Shown: positions 8,062 to 17,303 of the stretch, in pieces
Position numbering within the stretch: position 1 is the stretch's first letter
How the letters are laid out: each line of letters opens with the position of its first letter
Source: Streptomyces shenzhenensis
Lineage (GTDB): Bacteria > Actinomycetota > Actinomycetes > Streptomycetales > Streptomycetaceae
Assembly (NCBI RefSeq): GCF_003688995.1
Contig: NZ_PENI01000021.1
Span: 1 to 64,000, forward strand
Reading direction: 5' to 3'
Length of the DNA: 64,000 nucleotides
Program-made: the position numbers and the translations under genes
The notes under the pieces: model-generated
Told to the model about the DNA's origin: nothing
What the model saw: only the letters and a program-made list of their open reading frames with translations
Database searches by the model: none

Positions 8062-10278
8062 TCAGACGCGGGTGGACGCCTGCGGCAGCGGCTCGCTGTC
8101 CACCGCTCCGGTGCTACGGGCGACCACTGTGGTGAGCCCGGTGCCTTCGACGTCGACACGGGGCAGCAGCCTGTCCAGCCACTTCGGCAGCCACCATGCC
8201 TTGTCGCCGAGCAGGGCGAGAACGGCGGGTACCAGGGCCATGCGGACGACGAACGCGTCGAAGAGCACCGCGACGGCGAGACCGAAGCCGATCGTCTTGA
8301 TCATCGACTCGTCGGCGCCGACGAACCCGGAGAACACCGCGATCATGATGACGGCCGCGGCGGCGACCACTCGTGCACTGTGCCTGAAGCCCGTGACGAC
8401 GGCTTGCGGGGCCCGGTCGCCGTGGACGTACGCTTCACGCATCCGTGACACGAGGAAGACCTCGTAGTCCATGGCCAGGCCGAAGACGATGCCCACCAGG
8501 AAGATCGGCATCAGGCTCATGATCGGTCCGGCCTGCTCCACGCCGAGCAGGCCCGCGCCCCAGCCCCACTGGAAGACCGCCACCACCGAGCCGAGAGCGG
8601 CCAGCACGCTCAGCAGGAACCCGAAGGCGGCCTTGACGGGCACGAGCACGGAGCGGAAGACGACCAGCAGCAGGATCAGGGCCAGGCCGACGATGACGAC
8701 CAGGTAGGGCACGAGGGCGTCCTGCAGAGCCTGCGCGACGTCGATGTTCATCGCGGTGGCGCCGGTGACCTCGAAGGTCGCGCCCGTCTCGCGCTCAAGG
8801 ACCGCACGTTCCGCGCGGATCGTCCGGACGACGTCCTTGGTCTTCTGGTCGTTCGGGCCGGTGGCCGGGACCGCCGAGAACAGCGCCGCGTCGCCTGCCT
8901 GGTTGAACTGCGGAGCGGACACGGACACGACCCCCTCGGTGCCCGTGATCTCCTTGGCGATCCGGGCCACCACCGCCTTGGGATCGTGCGCGCCCTCGAC
9001 ATCGGCGACGATGGTGAGCGGTCCATTGAAGCCCGCGCCGAAACCGTCCGCGAGGGCGTCGTAGGCACGCCGTTCCGTCGAGGAGACCGGCTTGGACTCG
9101 GCGCCCGGCATCCCCATCTCCAGGTGCGCGGCCGGCAGGGCGAGGGCGCCCAGGCCCACCACGCAGCCCACCATGACCGCCACCGGTCGGCGCAGCACGA
9201 AGCGGGCCCAGCGCGAGCCGCCGTTGTCCACGGGTGTGTTCCATCGGCCGCGTCGGCGTGCGGCGCGGGAGAGCGTGGCGTTCGGCCACATGCCGAGCAG
9301 GGCGGGCACCAGGGTGAGGGCGATCACCACGGCGATGGCCACGGCACCCGCGGCGCACAGGCCCATCTTCGTGAGCATCGGCACGCCGATCACGGACAGC
9401 CCGGCGAGCGCGATGACGACGGTGAGTCCGGCGAAGACGACCGCGGAACCGGCCGTGCCGACGGCCAGCCCGGCCGCCTCGCGCGGCTCGTGCCCGTTGG
9501 CGCGCTCCTCGCGGTAGCGGGAGACCACGAACAGCGCGTAGTCGATGCCGACCGCGAGGCCGAGCATCGAGGCGAGCGTTCCGGTGGTCATGGACAGACC
9601 GAGGGGGCCGGCGAGCGCCATGATGGCGGCCATGCTGACTCCGACGCCGATGATGGCGGTCAGGAGGGGAAGACCGGCGGCGGCCAGAGAACCGAAGGTG
9701 ATCAGCAGTACGACTGCGGCGAGGGCGACGCCGATGACCTCGGACGAGCCGCCCGCAGCCGGCTGCTCGGCGAGCGCGGTGCCGCCGACCTCGACGGTGA
9801 GCCTGGAGTCACGGACCTGCTCGATGGTCTTCTCCAGCGCGGCCTTGTCGGCGTCGGTGAGGTCTGCGGCCCCCACCTTGTAGTTCACGGTGGCGTAGGC
9901 GGTGGAGCTGTCCTTGCTCACCGCCTTTGCGGTGAAGGGGTTCACGGCACTGGAGACCTGGGGCGCGTCGGCGGCCTCCTTGGCGAAGGCGTCGATGGCG
10001 GCGCGATTGCCGGACGCGGTCACCTTCTCGCCGTCGTGGGCGACGAACACGATCCGCGCGTTCGCGCCATCCTCCGACGATCCGGGGAAGCGCTCTGCGA
10101 TCAGGTCGAACGCCTTCTGCGCCTCGATGCCGGGCATGAACGACGTGCCGTCGTCGGAAGCGGCCGGCGCCTTGGCGGCCCCGGCGCCCACGGCACCGAG
10201 GAGTACGGCCCACAAGAGCACCATGAGCCAGCGCCGCTGAAAGGCGGTCCGGCCCAGCCGGTAGAGCAAGGTAGCCAC
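8062..10278 (-). CDS. MMPL-family RND transporter
   Basis: A 738-residue MmpL/RND-type exporter with the expected internal repeat. The order is TM1, a large periplasmic loop (about 35-180), a block of TM helices (about 185-340), TM7, a second loop (about 390-530), and the final TM block to about 705. The segments GIDYALFVVSRYREER and LAMDYEVFLVSRMREA are the two repeats of the family's intramembrane Asp-Tyr motif that takes part in proton coupling. First gene of a unit with the downstream two-component system. Substrate (lipid, antibiotic or other hydrophobic compound) is not evident. Confidence 0.92.
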   Translation of the reverse strand: MATLLYRLGRTAFQRRWLMVLLWAVLLGAVGAGAAKAPAASDDGTSFMPGIEAQKAFDLIAERFPGSSEDGANARIVFVAHDGEKVTASGNRAAIDAFAKEAADAPQVSSAVNPFTAKAVSKDSSTAYATVNYKVGAADLTDADKAALEKTIEQVRDSRLTVEVGGTALAEQPAAGGSSEVIGVALAAVVLLITFGSLAAAGLPLLTAIIGVGVSMAAIMALAGPLGLSMTTGTLASMLGLAVGIDYALFVVSRYREERANGHEPREAAGLAVGTAGSAVVFAGLTVVIALAGLSVIGVPMLTKMGLCAAGAVAIAVVIALTLVPALLGMWPNATLSRAARRRGRWNTPVDNGGSRWARFVLRRPVAVMVGCVVGLGALALPAAHLEMGMPGAESKPVSSTERRAYDALADGFGAGFNGPLTIVADVEGAHDPKAVVARIAKEITGTEGVVSVSAPQFNQAGDAALFSAVPATGPNDQKTKDVVRTIRAERAVLERETGATFEVTGATAMNIDVAQALQDALVPYLVVIVGLALILLLVVFRSVLVPVKAAFGFLLSVLAALGSVVAVFQWGWGAGLLGVEQAGPIMSLMPIFLVGIVFGLAMDYEVFLVSRMREAYVHGDRAPQAVVTGFRHSARVVAAAAVIMIAVFSGFVGADESMIKTIGFGLAVAVLFDAFVVRMALVPAVLALLGDKAWWLPKWLDRLLPRVDVEGTGLTTVVARSTGAVDSEPLPQASTRV

Positions 10279-10645
10279 GGGAAACTGATCTCCAGGTCCG
10301 GTTTCGGGATATCACCAGCGTGGCGTGCGGAGATGTACCGAGGCGTCGTGCCCGTGCTGTCATTTCTGCCTGGTGAAACGGCACCAGGGCGCGGCACGCG
10401 TCTCGTCCTCAAGGAGGAGACGGGCATACCGCACTGATAGGAGACGGCAGCCGTCTGCTGCCGAACTCGCCTTGGGTGTCTCGGACATGAGGCAGCGTCA
10501 GCACGCCCGCCTGCTGCGCCTGGAGGCGGTCGCACGAGGACCGCACTGCAATGCCATTTATGAGAATGTAGTAAAATTGAAATGTTCCGAGATCCATGGC
10601 ATGAGCAGTGATGAAACTCGGCTGCCACACGAGAGAGAGCCACAT
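10279..10645. other. Divergent intergenic region with AT-rich island
   Basis: Contains no gene I can support. Bases 10551-10588 (around ttatgagaatgtagtaaaat) are strikingly AT-rich for this DNA and lie about 60 bp before the dehalogenase start, a likely promoter area. The other end must hold the promoter of the MMPL gene. No clear inverted repeat was found. Confidence 0.4.
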
Positions 10646-11533
10646 ATGATCTCTGCGGCATTTCCGTACCAGAAGCAGCGTCGGCGGGTTCTCGGCCTCG
10701 AAATGGCGTACGTGGAGATTGGCGAGGGCGACCCCATCGTGCTGCTGCACGGCAATCCCACCTCGTCGTACCTCTGGCGCAACGTGCTGCCGTATCTGCA
10801 GCCGCTGGGCCGCTGTATCGCCCCCGACCTGATCGGCATGGGTGATTCCGACAAGCTGCCTGACAGTGGCCCCGGCTCGTACCGCTTCGTCGAGCATCGG
10901 CGCTACCTCGACGCCCTGCTGGAAGCTCTGGACGTGCACGAGCGTGTCACGCTCGTCGTCCATGACTGGGGCTCGGCCCTCGGCTTCGACTGGGCCAACC
11001 GCCATCGCGAGGCCGTGAAGGGGATCGCCTACATGGAGGCGATCGTACGGTCACAGGGCTGGGACCACTGGGACAAGATGGGCAAGCGCTCGTTCCTGCA
11101 CGCGCTACGTTCCGAGGCCGGCGAGGCGATGGTCCTGGAGGACAACCTCTTCATCGAGGAGGTGCTGCCACAGGCCGTCCTGCGCCCCCTCTCCGCAGAA
11201 GAGATGGCGGCGTACCGAAGGCCGTTCGCCGAACCCGGAGAGGGACGACGGCCGACACTGACGTGGCCCCGCGAGATCCCCATCGAGGGCGAGCCCGCCG
11301 ACGTGGACGCGATCGCGACCTCCTACGCGGACTGGCTGGCCACGAGCGACGTACCCAAGTTGTTCCTGAAGGCCGAGCCCGGTGCGATCCTCGCCAGCGA
11401 CTGGTTGCTCGACTTCGTCCGCAAGTGGCCGGCACAGACCGAGGTGACGGTGGCAGGGGTTCATTTCGTCCAGGAGGATTCGCCGGACGAGATCGGGCCG
11501 GCCATCGCCGAGTGGATGGGCTCGCTGAGCTGA
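10646..11533 (+). CDS. dhaA: Haloalkane dehalogenase (HLD-II type)
   Basis: A 295-residue haloalkane dehalogenase-like alpha/beta hydrolase (EC 3.8.1.5), which hydrolyses C-halogen bonds. The full subfamily II set is visible: halide-binding Asn37 in LLHGNPTSSYLWR, nucleophile Asp107 and halide-binding Trp108 in VVHDWGSALGF, catalytic acid Glu131 in IAYMEAI, and base His273 in AGVHFVQED. The cap resembles DhaA/LinB (VLPQAVLRPLSAEEM). ATG 10646 follows a GAGAGAGAG stretch. No TetR-like dhaR is adjacent; the TetR gene at 11792 is convergent and faces an SDR. Substrate range cannot be predicted. Confidence 0.9.
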   Translation: MISAAFPYQKQRRRVLGLEMAYVEIGEGDPIVLLHGNPTSSYLWRNVLPYLQPLGRCIAPDLIGMGDSDKLPDSGPGSYRFVEHRRYLDALLEALDVHERVTLVVHDWGSALGFDWANRHREAVKGIAYMEAIVRSQGWDHWDKMGKRSFLHALRSEAGEAMVLEDNLFIEEVLPQAVLRPLSAEEMAAYRRPFAEPGEGRRPTLTWPREIPIEGEPADVDAIATSYADWLATSDVPKLFLKAEPGAILASDWLLDFVRKWPAQTEVTVAGVHFVQEDSPDEIGPAIAEWMGSLS

Positions 11534-11791
11534 CGGGACCGTAGCGGACCACGTTGACGCGACGTCGTACAGCCGCATCCGAGCAGTCGGGACGGTCGTC
11601 GCCGGCAATATGGGCGAGTCCTGGCGGTCAAGCGGGTTCTCACCCAACCCGAAGCGACTCGTTGCTGATCGGCTACGACGCCTTCCATCTCGTCGATCAG
11701 CTCCTCACTCAGCCTCTGCCGATTACGTCGCCCGACGACGCGCCCAAACCGGTGTGGGCAGAGCGCAGGTGCGTAGAGCACACCAGCGCGG

Positions 11792-12400
11792 TCACCTGTC
11801 GAGCGCGACGCCCGTCGTGTCGCTGCTGCCGCCCAGCGCGCCGACCGCGGTTCGGACGAGCAGATTGACCTTCGCCTCAACCTCGTCTCCGGCACCCGCG
11901 GAGGTCAGGGTCGGAGAACCCGCGGGCAGGTCGTAGACCTCGTGCAGAAGAGCCAGATAGACCTGGCGGCACCAGGCCGGATCCGCCGCGGTGATCGCTC
12001 CGGCGTCCCGCAGACGGGCGAAGAGCAGGTCGAGGCCGTCCACGACCGCCGGCGTGAGGGCCGCGGAAAGCTGGACGGCGAAGCGGTGGCCGAGCTTGAG
12101 ATCGAAGACGATCTCCGTGAGGCGGTGCAGCGCGACAAGGGGCGGCGCGGTCTCCACCCGCGCTTCCGCCAGTCCGAGCAGATAGCGCTGACTCAGCTGC
12201 TCGGCCAGGGCGTCCAGAAGCGCGGTGCGCGAGGCGAACCGGCGGTGGACGGTGACGCGGGCAAGCCCCGCGGCGTCCGCGATCCGCTCCAGGGACGCGG
12301 CCGGGTCCTCGGCGAACACAGCCTCGGCCGCCTCCAGGATGCGGGCCGTACTGCGTTCGGCGTCTGCTCGGATCCGCCGCGGAGGACTCTCCCCGCCCAT
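11792..12400 (-). CDS. TetR-family regulator
   Basis: A 202-residue TetR regulator with an N-terminal HTH (RILEAAEAVFAEDPAASLERIADAAG, then recognition helix ARVTVHRRFASRTALLDAL). The C-terminal ligand domain has no recognisable signature. ATG 12400 (MGGESPP) suits the fold; the frame stays open to 12478 but that extension is Cys-rich and overlaps the operator. It is divergent from the SDR at 12526, with an inverted repeat between them, so it probably represses both. Confidence 0.85.
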   Translation of the reverse strand: MGGESPPRRIRADAERSTARILEAAEAVFAEDPAASLERIADAAGLARVTVHRRFASRTALLDALAEQLSQRYLLGLAEARVETAPPLVALHRLTEIVFDLKLGHRFAVQLSAALTPAVVDGLDLLFARLRDAGAITAADPAWCRQVYLALLHEVYDLPAGSPTLTSAGAGDEVEAKVNLLVRTAVGALGGSSDTTGVALDR

Positions 12401-12435
12401 GCCACTTCCTCCGTCAGCGTCACCCTGCCGGCAAC

Positions 12436-12488
12436 AAGTGAAACAAGTATGACACAGTTGACAGACCTGATACGGCACTGTTTCACTT
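12436..12488. promoter_or_regulatory. TetR operator and -35 element between 12400 and 12526
   Basis: AAGTGAAACA (12436-12445) and TGTTTCACTT (12479-12488) form a perfect 10-bp inverted repeat, 33 bp apart. A TTGACA element (12458-12463) lies between them on the plus strand. The layout fits a repressor that closes the promoter of the SDR gene and its own. Confidence 0.65.
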
Positions 12489-12525
12489 ACGGCGCCTCAA
12501 TCCTTCTCCCCGACTGGAGTACGTC

Positions 12526-13314
12526 ATGGATCTTCAGCTCGCTGACAAGCGTGTCCTCGTCACCGGTGCGAGCAGGGGCATCGGCCTCGCGATCGTTCGG
12601 GCGTTCCTCGCGGAAGGGGCGTCGGTGACCGCGACGGCCCGCCGCAGCACGCCCGAGCTTGAGGCCACCGGAGCCACGTTCGTTCCCGCCGATCTCGCCA
12701 CGGCCGACGGTCCGAAGCGCATGCTCGACGCCGCCCTGGCCGTCGACCCCCGGCTCGATGTCCTGGTCAACAACGCCGGAGGCGGGGTGATGCCGGCGGA
12801 GGCGTTCGGCAATCCGCTCGACGGCGAGGACGCCCACTGGTCGGGCGCGTTCGCCCTCAACCTCGACGCGGCAGTACGCACCACCCGCGCGGCACTGCCC
12901 TCGCTCATCGAGGCCAGGGGCGCCGTAGTCAACATCAGCTCCGACAGCTCGCGTCGGCCGGGGTCGGAGCCGCTGCCCTACTCCGCCGCCAAAGCAGCCC
13001 TCAACGCCTTCACCCGGGGGCTGGCCGAGCGTATGGCGGGGTCCGGAGTACGGGTCAACGCGGTGTCGCCGTCAGCGACGCGCACCGACCTGATCGCGGG
13101 TAAGGACGCCTACATCGCACAGGTGGCGGCAGGCCTGGGCGTCGAGCACGACGTGCTGGTGGCGAGCCTGCCGAAGCAGACCGGGATGCTCACCGGCACC
13201 CTGATCGACCCCGCCGAGGTCGCCCGGGCGGTGCTGCTGCTGGCCTCCCCGACCATGCCGAGTGCGATCGGCGGGAACTGGCTCGTCGACGCGGGCGCCA
13301 CCAAGATCGTCTGA
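12526..13314 (+). CDS. SDR-family oxidoreductase
   Basis: A 262-residue classical short-chain dehydrogenase. It has the cofactor motif VTGASRGIGLA (about 13-23), NNAGGG, and the catalytic Ser/Tyr/Lys in NISSDSS and YSAAKAAL. The C-terminus IGGNWLVDAGATK is the usual last strand. The ADD-type acidic residue after strand 2 is absent (TARRST instead), which favours NADP(H). It is divergent from, and probably controlled by, the TetR gene at 11792-12400. Confidence 0.9.
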   Translation: MDLQLADKRVLVTGASRGIGLAIVRAFLAEGASVTATARRSTPELEATGATFVPADLATADGPKRMLDAALAVDPRLDVLVNNAGGGVMPAEAFGNPLDGEDAHWSGAFALNLDAAVRTTRAALPSLIEARGAVVNISSDSSRRPGSEPLPYSAAKAALNAFTRGLAERMAGSGVRVNAVSPSATRTDLIAGKDAYIAQVAAGLGVEHDVLVASLPKQTGMLTGTLIDPAEVARAVLLLASPTMPSAIGGNWLVDAGATKIV

Positions 13315-13542
13315 ACGGGTTGCCCGGCCGTGCCGCCGGCACGGCACACCCAGGCCCGCCGGTCATCGGCGGTGCCCGAAACACGCTGCTGGGCCGACGG
13401 CCGACTCACCTTGCCGGTCATCCGGCGCCAGCACGGCGGCTCCCGCCCCATACCCGTGGGAGGACGCCGCGCCGAGCACCATGCAGGACGTACCACTGAC
13501 CGTCACCCGTGTCCTTGGACATAGCCACCTCCGCCTGACCGA

Positions 13543-14475
13543 CTACTTGAGGTCGAGGACGGCTTTGCCGTGGAGGCGGCGGTCGAGCAGGACCTTGACG
13601 GCCTCGGAGTGGCGAGTCCAGGGGCCGCGCCAGCTGATGCCCGGATCGAGGCGGCCTGCGGCGATCTCTCCGGCCAGCCAGGTCAGATCCGCGGAGAAGT
13701 CGGTGGTCGGGTCGCCGAAGAGGAAGAAGGTACGGATCGACCGGTCGTGCCGTCCTCCGTCACCCAGCAGGGCATCCGGGGCCAGCACAGCGTCGGCCTC
13801 CGAGGAGCGGCCCACGCTGAAGAGGCTGCCGCCGGCCGACAGGGAGGCGAAGGCGTCGACGAGGTGCTGTCCGCCGACGTTGTCGAGAACGGCCGACACC
13901 GGCTGCTGCACAGCGGCCGGTTCGGGATGGACCTCGTGGGCGCCCAGGGCTCGCAGCCGGTCCGCCTGGGCGGCGCTTCGGCTGATGGCAACGACGTGCG
14001 CGCCCGCACGGGCGGCCAACTGGACGGCGTAACGTCCGACACCGCCGGAAGCACCGGTGATCATCACGCGGCGACCGAGCAGCGATCCCATGCGGCGCAG
14101 CACGTGCAGGGCGGTCAGCCCGGCCACGGGAATGGTGCTCAGTGCGCCGGGATCGGCGTCCTTGGGCGCGGTGCCGAGCAGGGCGGCGGGTACGGCCCGC
14201 AACTCGGCCCAGCCGGCCTCTCCGAGGGTGACGACCCTCTCTCCCTCGGCCGGACCCGAGCCGTCGGCGGCCGCCTGGACGACCACGCCGGCCGCGTCCC
14301 ATCCGAGCACGGTGCCGTCCGGCCGCTCCGGACGGGTCGCCTCATGGACCTCACCGAAGTTCAGCGAGACCGCCTCGACCCGTACGAGCGCCTCGTGGGC
14401 GGCGGGCCGCGGGGCGGGGACGTCCGTCAGGGACAGGTGTCCGGGTGAGGTGTGGTCGACGACGAGTGCACGCAC
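13543..14475 (-). CDS. Zinc-independent MDR oxidoreductase (quinone-reductase-like)
   Basis: A 310-residue MDR protein. The GroES-like N-terminus (VEAVSLNFGEVHEATRPE) has no zinc ligands. The NADPH motif is ITGASGGVGRYAVQLA, typical of quinone oxidoreductases. Start is GTG 14475, with AAAGGGGTCCTCCT upstream; an ATG far upstream would run through the operator and the divergent gene. It is divergent from a TetR gene with a strong palindrome in between, which suggests repression until an electrophile or quinone is sensed. Confidence 0.87.
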   Translation of the reverse strand: MRALVVDHTSPGHLSLTDVPAPRPAAHEALVRVEAVSLNFGEVHEATRPERPDGTVLGWDAAGVVVQAAADGSGPAEGERVVTLGEAGWAELRAVPAALLGTAPKDADPGALSTIPVAGLTALHVLRRMGSLLGRRVMITGASGGVGRYAVQLAARAGAHVVAISRSAAQADRLRALGAHEVHPEPAAVQQPVSAVLDNVGGQHLVDAFASLSAGGSLFSVGRSSEADAVLAPDALLGDGGRHDRSIRTFFLFGDPTTDFSADLTWLAGEIAAGRLDPGISWRGPWTRHSEAVKVLLDRRLHGKAVLDLK

Positions 14476-14492
14476 AGGAGGACCCCTTTCCA

Positions 14493-14513
14493 AAATGCCA
14501 CAGTGTGGCGTTT
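14493..14513. promoter_or_regulatory. TetR operator palindrome
   Basis: A 21-bp palindrome centred on G14503: AAATGCCACA, then G, then TGTGGCGTTT, pairing at 9 of 10 positions. It sits between the divergent GTG 14475 (minus) and ATG 14565 (plus), close enough to cover the promoter of the MDR gene. Confidence 0.7.
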
Positions 14514-14564
14514 GCTCCAGAAGAGCATATGCCTGATCCTGGCGCAGTTGGTACAGTGTTCGTG

Positions 14565-15161
14565 ATGACCATCTCCGAACAGCCCGCCACCCTGCGCGAA
14601 CGCAAGAAGCTGCGTACTCGCCAGGCACTGATCGACACCGCCGTCACACTCTTCGGTGAACGCGGATTCGACAGCACTCCGCTGGACGCGCTGCTGGAGC
14701 AGGTCGAGGTGTCCCGGCGGACCTTCTTCCGCAACTTCCGCTCCAAGGAGGACGTGGCGCTCACCGCCGTCAAGCAGCTCTGGGACGTCTACCTGGACGT
14801 GTTCGACGGCATCGAGAAGTCCGGGCCGCTGGCCGATGTCTTCCTCTCCGCCATGCTGACCACTCTGGAGCGCATGGACGAGGGCTGGTACCGGCGTTTC
14901 CCGCTCACACTCCGGCTGATCGCCGACTCACCCGCACTCGACGGGCACACGTTGCGGCACTGCGCCGAAGTCCAGGCCGAGATCGCGCGCCAGCTCGACG
15001 AACAGAACCGTCTCGAACTGCGGCTCCTCATCGAGTTCTTCGTGGCCGCCTGGCGCTGCGCTCTGGACGAATGGCTGCCCGACTGCACACCGGGCGAACT
15101 GCCCGCGATCTTGCGCCGGGTCTGCTCGACCATGAACTCCGCCCTCAGCCTGGAGGCGTGA
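14565..15161 (+). CDS. TetR-family regulator
   Basis: A 198-residue AcrR-like TetR regulator. The HTH is TRQALIDTAVTLFGERGFDS with recognition helix VSRRTFFRNFRSKEDV. The C-terminal domain resembles the MftR/TetR_C-type helical bundle in general pattern only. ATG 14565 is 52 bp past the palindrome at 14493-14513, which I take as its operator. Divergent partner is the MDR oxidoreductase at 13543-14475. Confidence 0.87.
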   Translation: MTISEQPATLRERKKLRTRQALIDTAVTLFGERGFDSTPLDALLEQVEVSRRTFFRNFRSKEDVALTAVKQLWDVYLDVFDGIEKSGPLADVFLSAMLTTLERMDEGWYRRFPLTLRLIADSPALDGHTLRHCAEVQAEIARQLDEQNRLELRLLIEFFVAAWRCALDEWLPDCTPGELPAILRRVCSTMNSALSLEA

Positions 15162-15276
15162 GCCCGTTCTGTGCCGTCCGGCGTCGAACAGGGCTCCGCA
15201 CGTGCTCAGGCCGCAGGAGAATGCCTGGCACGCCGACACGGTCCTGGGCGCGGAGCGGTCACGGCCTGGGGACGGG

Positions 15277-16119
15277 TCAAGGGGTGCCCAGAAGGTCCGC
15301 GAGCACCCGAAGTCGTGCGGCGTCGGGGCTGCCTTCGGCTGCGGTGCAGACCATGAGCGCGGGGCCGAGGTTGCCCGGTATCGGGTAGACGTCCCAGTCC
15401 AGGTTCAGTTCGCCGACCTGGTGGTGGTCGATGCTCATGTGGCCGCGGGTCGGTTCCGCCACGTCGTGGAGGGCCCACAGGGCCGCGAACTCATCGCTGC
15501 GGAGCGCGAGTTCACCCACCAGCTCGACCGCGCGCGGGTGGCCGGGATCGGCGGCGATCTGTGTCCGCAGCATCCCGATCAGCTCTGCGACGGTGGCCGC
15601 GCGGTTCGGGCACGCCCGGTCGGCCTCGGGGCGCAGGAATAACGCCAGCAGGTTCCGCTCCCTCTGCGGCTGCCTGATGAACTCCCCCAGCAGAGCGCCG
15701 CCGAGCGGGTTCCAGGCCAGCACGTCCAGGAAACGGCCCACGACCAGGGCGGGCGCGGTCATGCCGCGCATCACTCGCAGCGTGGTGTCCGGCACCGCCT
15801 CCGGTTCGTACGAACGCGACAGGCGGACCGGGGTACGCGCGGCGGCGGCGAGGCTGTGCAGATGGCGGGTCTCCTCGGCGGAGAAGTTCAGGGCACGCGC
15901 GAGGGCGTCCAGCACCTGCTCGGAGGGCCGGACGTCGCGTCCCTGCTCCATGCGCTGGTAGTAGTCCGAACTCACCCCCGCCAGCAGCGCCAGTTCCTCC
16001 CGCCGCAGCCCGGCGACGCGCCGTCGCGGACCGGGCTCCAGCCCGACGTCCTGGGGTCGCAGCCGGGTTCGGCGGGTGCGCAGGAAGTCGGCGAGTTCGC
16101 GCCGGGGATCGTCGCTCAT
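15277..16119 (-). CDS. XRE-family regulator, MmyB-like
   Basis: A 280-residue regulator of the MmyB type abundant in Streptomyces. The N-terminal Xre HTH is RRVAGLRREELALLAGVSSDYYQRMEQG shortened here to its core VAGLRREELALLAGVS. A C-terminal MmyB-like ligand (PAS-like) domain ends with NLDWDVYPIPG and LRVLADLLGTP. In this family the ligand-binding domain is thought to bind fatty acids. ATG 16119 (MSDDPRRE) is the family start. It is divergent from an MDR gene at 16271, its likely target. Confidence 0.88.
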   Translation of the reverse strand: MSDDPRRELADFLRTRRTRLRPQDVGLEPGPRRRVAGLRREELALLAGVSSDYYQRMEQGRDVRPSEQVLDALARALNFSAEETRHLHSLAAAARTPVRLSRSYEPEAVPDTTLRVMRGMTAPALVVGRFLDVLAWNPLGGALLGEFIRQPQRERNLLALFLRPEADRACPNRAATVAELIGMLRTQIAADPGHPRAVELVGELALRSDEFAALWALHDVAEPTRGHMSIDHHQVGELNLDWDVYPIPGNLGPALMVCTAAEGSPDAARLRVLADLLGTP

Positions 16120-16174
16120 GGCGTGAGAGGAGTCGGTCACGGCGCCAGTATGCCGTCGGCCCGGCCCGCGAGGG

Positions 16175-16191
16175 TGGGTCTGCCGGACCCA
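16175..16191. promoter_or_regulatory. Candidate XRE operator
   Basis: TGGGTC (16175-16180) and GACCCA (16186-16191) form a 6-bp inverted repeat in the divergent gap between the MmyB-like gene and the MDR gene. A second, wide pair GTGAACG (16199) and CGTTCAC (16250) lies closer to the MDR start. Either could be the operator. Confidence 0.3.
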
Positions 16192-16270
16192 GGAAGAAGT
16201 GAACGACCGTGCTGCCGTGTGCGGGGTCCAGCATCGGAGCAACCCCAGCCGTTCACGGAAGGACAGCGAC

Positions 16271-17230
16271 ATGAAGGCCGTTCAGATCATGAGCTTCGGT
16301 ACGGCAGACGTCCTGCGGATCAATGACGTGGATCGTCCCGCTCCCGGCGTCGGCGAGGTTCTGGTGTCGGTCGAGGCAACCAGTGTGAACGGACACGATG
16401 TGATCGTCCGCACCGGGGAATTGAAGATGATGTCGGGACGCCGGTTCCCGATCGGCACGGGACTGGACTTCGCGGGCACCGTTGTCGCGACCGGCACCGA
16501 TGTCGCCCGCTTCAGGGCCGGGGACCGGGTGTGGGGCATGGTGCATCCGCGCCGGCGGCACACCGTCGCCGCCGCGGCCGAGTATGTCGTCGTCAGCGCG
16601 GACCGGATCTCGCACGCCCCGGCGGACCTCGCCGCCGTCGACGCGGCAGCCCTGGTAGTAGCGGGTTCCACGGCGCTGATCGCACTGCGCGACAGCGTGC
16701 GCCTCACGAGCGGAGAACGGGTCCTGGTCCGGGGCGCGGCCGGTGGAGTCGGCACAGCCGCCGTACAGCTGGCGCACGCCATGGGCGGCCATGTGACCGC
16801 GCTGGCCCGCGACCGCCACGCCGAGCTCTTGACCGACCTCGGCGCCGACGAGGTCCTGGACTACGGCACCACCACCTCGGACCGGATAGGTCCGTTCGAC
16901 GTCATCGTCGACACCGTCGGCTCGGAACTGCACTGCTACCGAAGCCGGTTGGCCAAGGGCGGACGCATGGTCACCGTCGGCCTGTCACCGTCGGCCCTGG
17001 CCGAGATCGCCGCGTCGAGCCTGCACGGCTCCCGCCGCATCCGGACCTTCAGCGCCAACCCCCACACCCCCGTGCTGCGCGACCTGGCCGTCCAGGTCGC
17101 CTCCGGCGCGCTGCGCCCGGTGATCGACAGCGTCTACCCGCTCGCAGACATCGCCGCGGCGCACAGGGCCTTCGAGCGCGGCGGCGTCGTGGGCAAACAC
17201 GTGGTGACGGTGCCGCGCAGTTCTGTCTGA
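16271..17230 (+). CDS. MDR NAD(P)-dependent oxidoreductase
   Basis: A 319-residue quinone-reductase-like MDR protein. It has a zinc-free GroES domain (EATSVNGHDVIVRTGEL), GLDFAGTV, and the cofactor motif VRGAAGGVGTAAVQLA. The C-terminus ends YPLADIAAAHRAFERGG. It is clearly paralogous to the gene at 18089 (shared blocks SVNG, GLDF.G.VVA, GAAGGVG.AAVQL, GGRMVT, ALRPV.D..PL), so the two modules probably arose by duplication. ATG 16271 follows GGAAGGACAG. Divergent from the MmyB-like regulator. Confidence 0.88.
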   Translation: MKAVQIMSFGTADVLRINDVDRPAPGVGEVLVSVEATSVNGHDVIVRTGELKMMSGRRFPIGTGLDFAGTVVATGTDVARFRAGDRVWGMVHPRRRHTVAAAAEYVVVSADRISHAPADLAAVDAAALVVAGSTALIALRDSVRLTSGERVLVRGAAGGVGTAAVQLAHAMGGHVTALARDRHAELLTDLGADEVLDYGTTTSDRIGPFDVIVDTVGSELHCYRSRLAKGGRMVTVGLSPSALAEIAASSLHGSRRIRTFSANPHTPVLRDLAVQVASGALRPVIDSVYPLADIAAAHRAFERGGVVGKHVVTVPRSSV

Positions 17231-17303
17231 CGGAGACCGGTCAGCGGAGGCGCGGGGACCTCAACTCCGGCAAGGCATGTCATGCGGCAGGCGGCGTTTC
17301 GCG

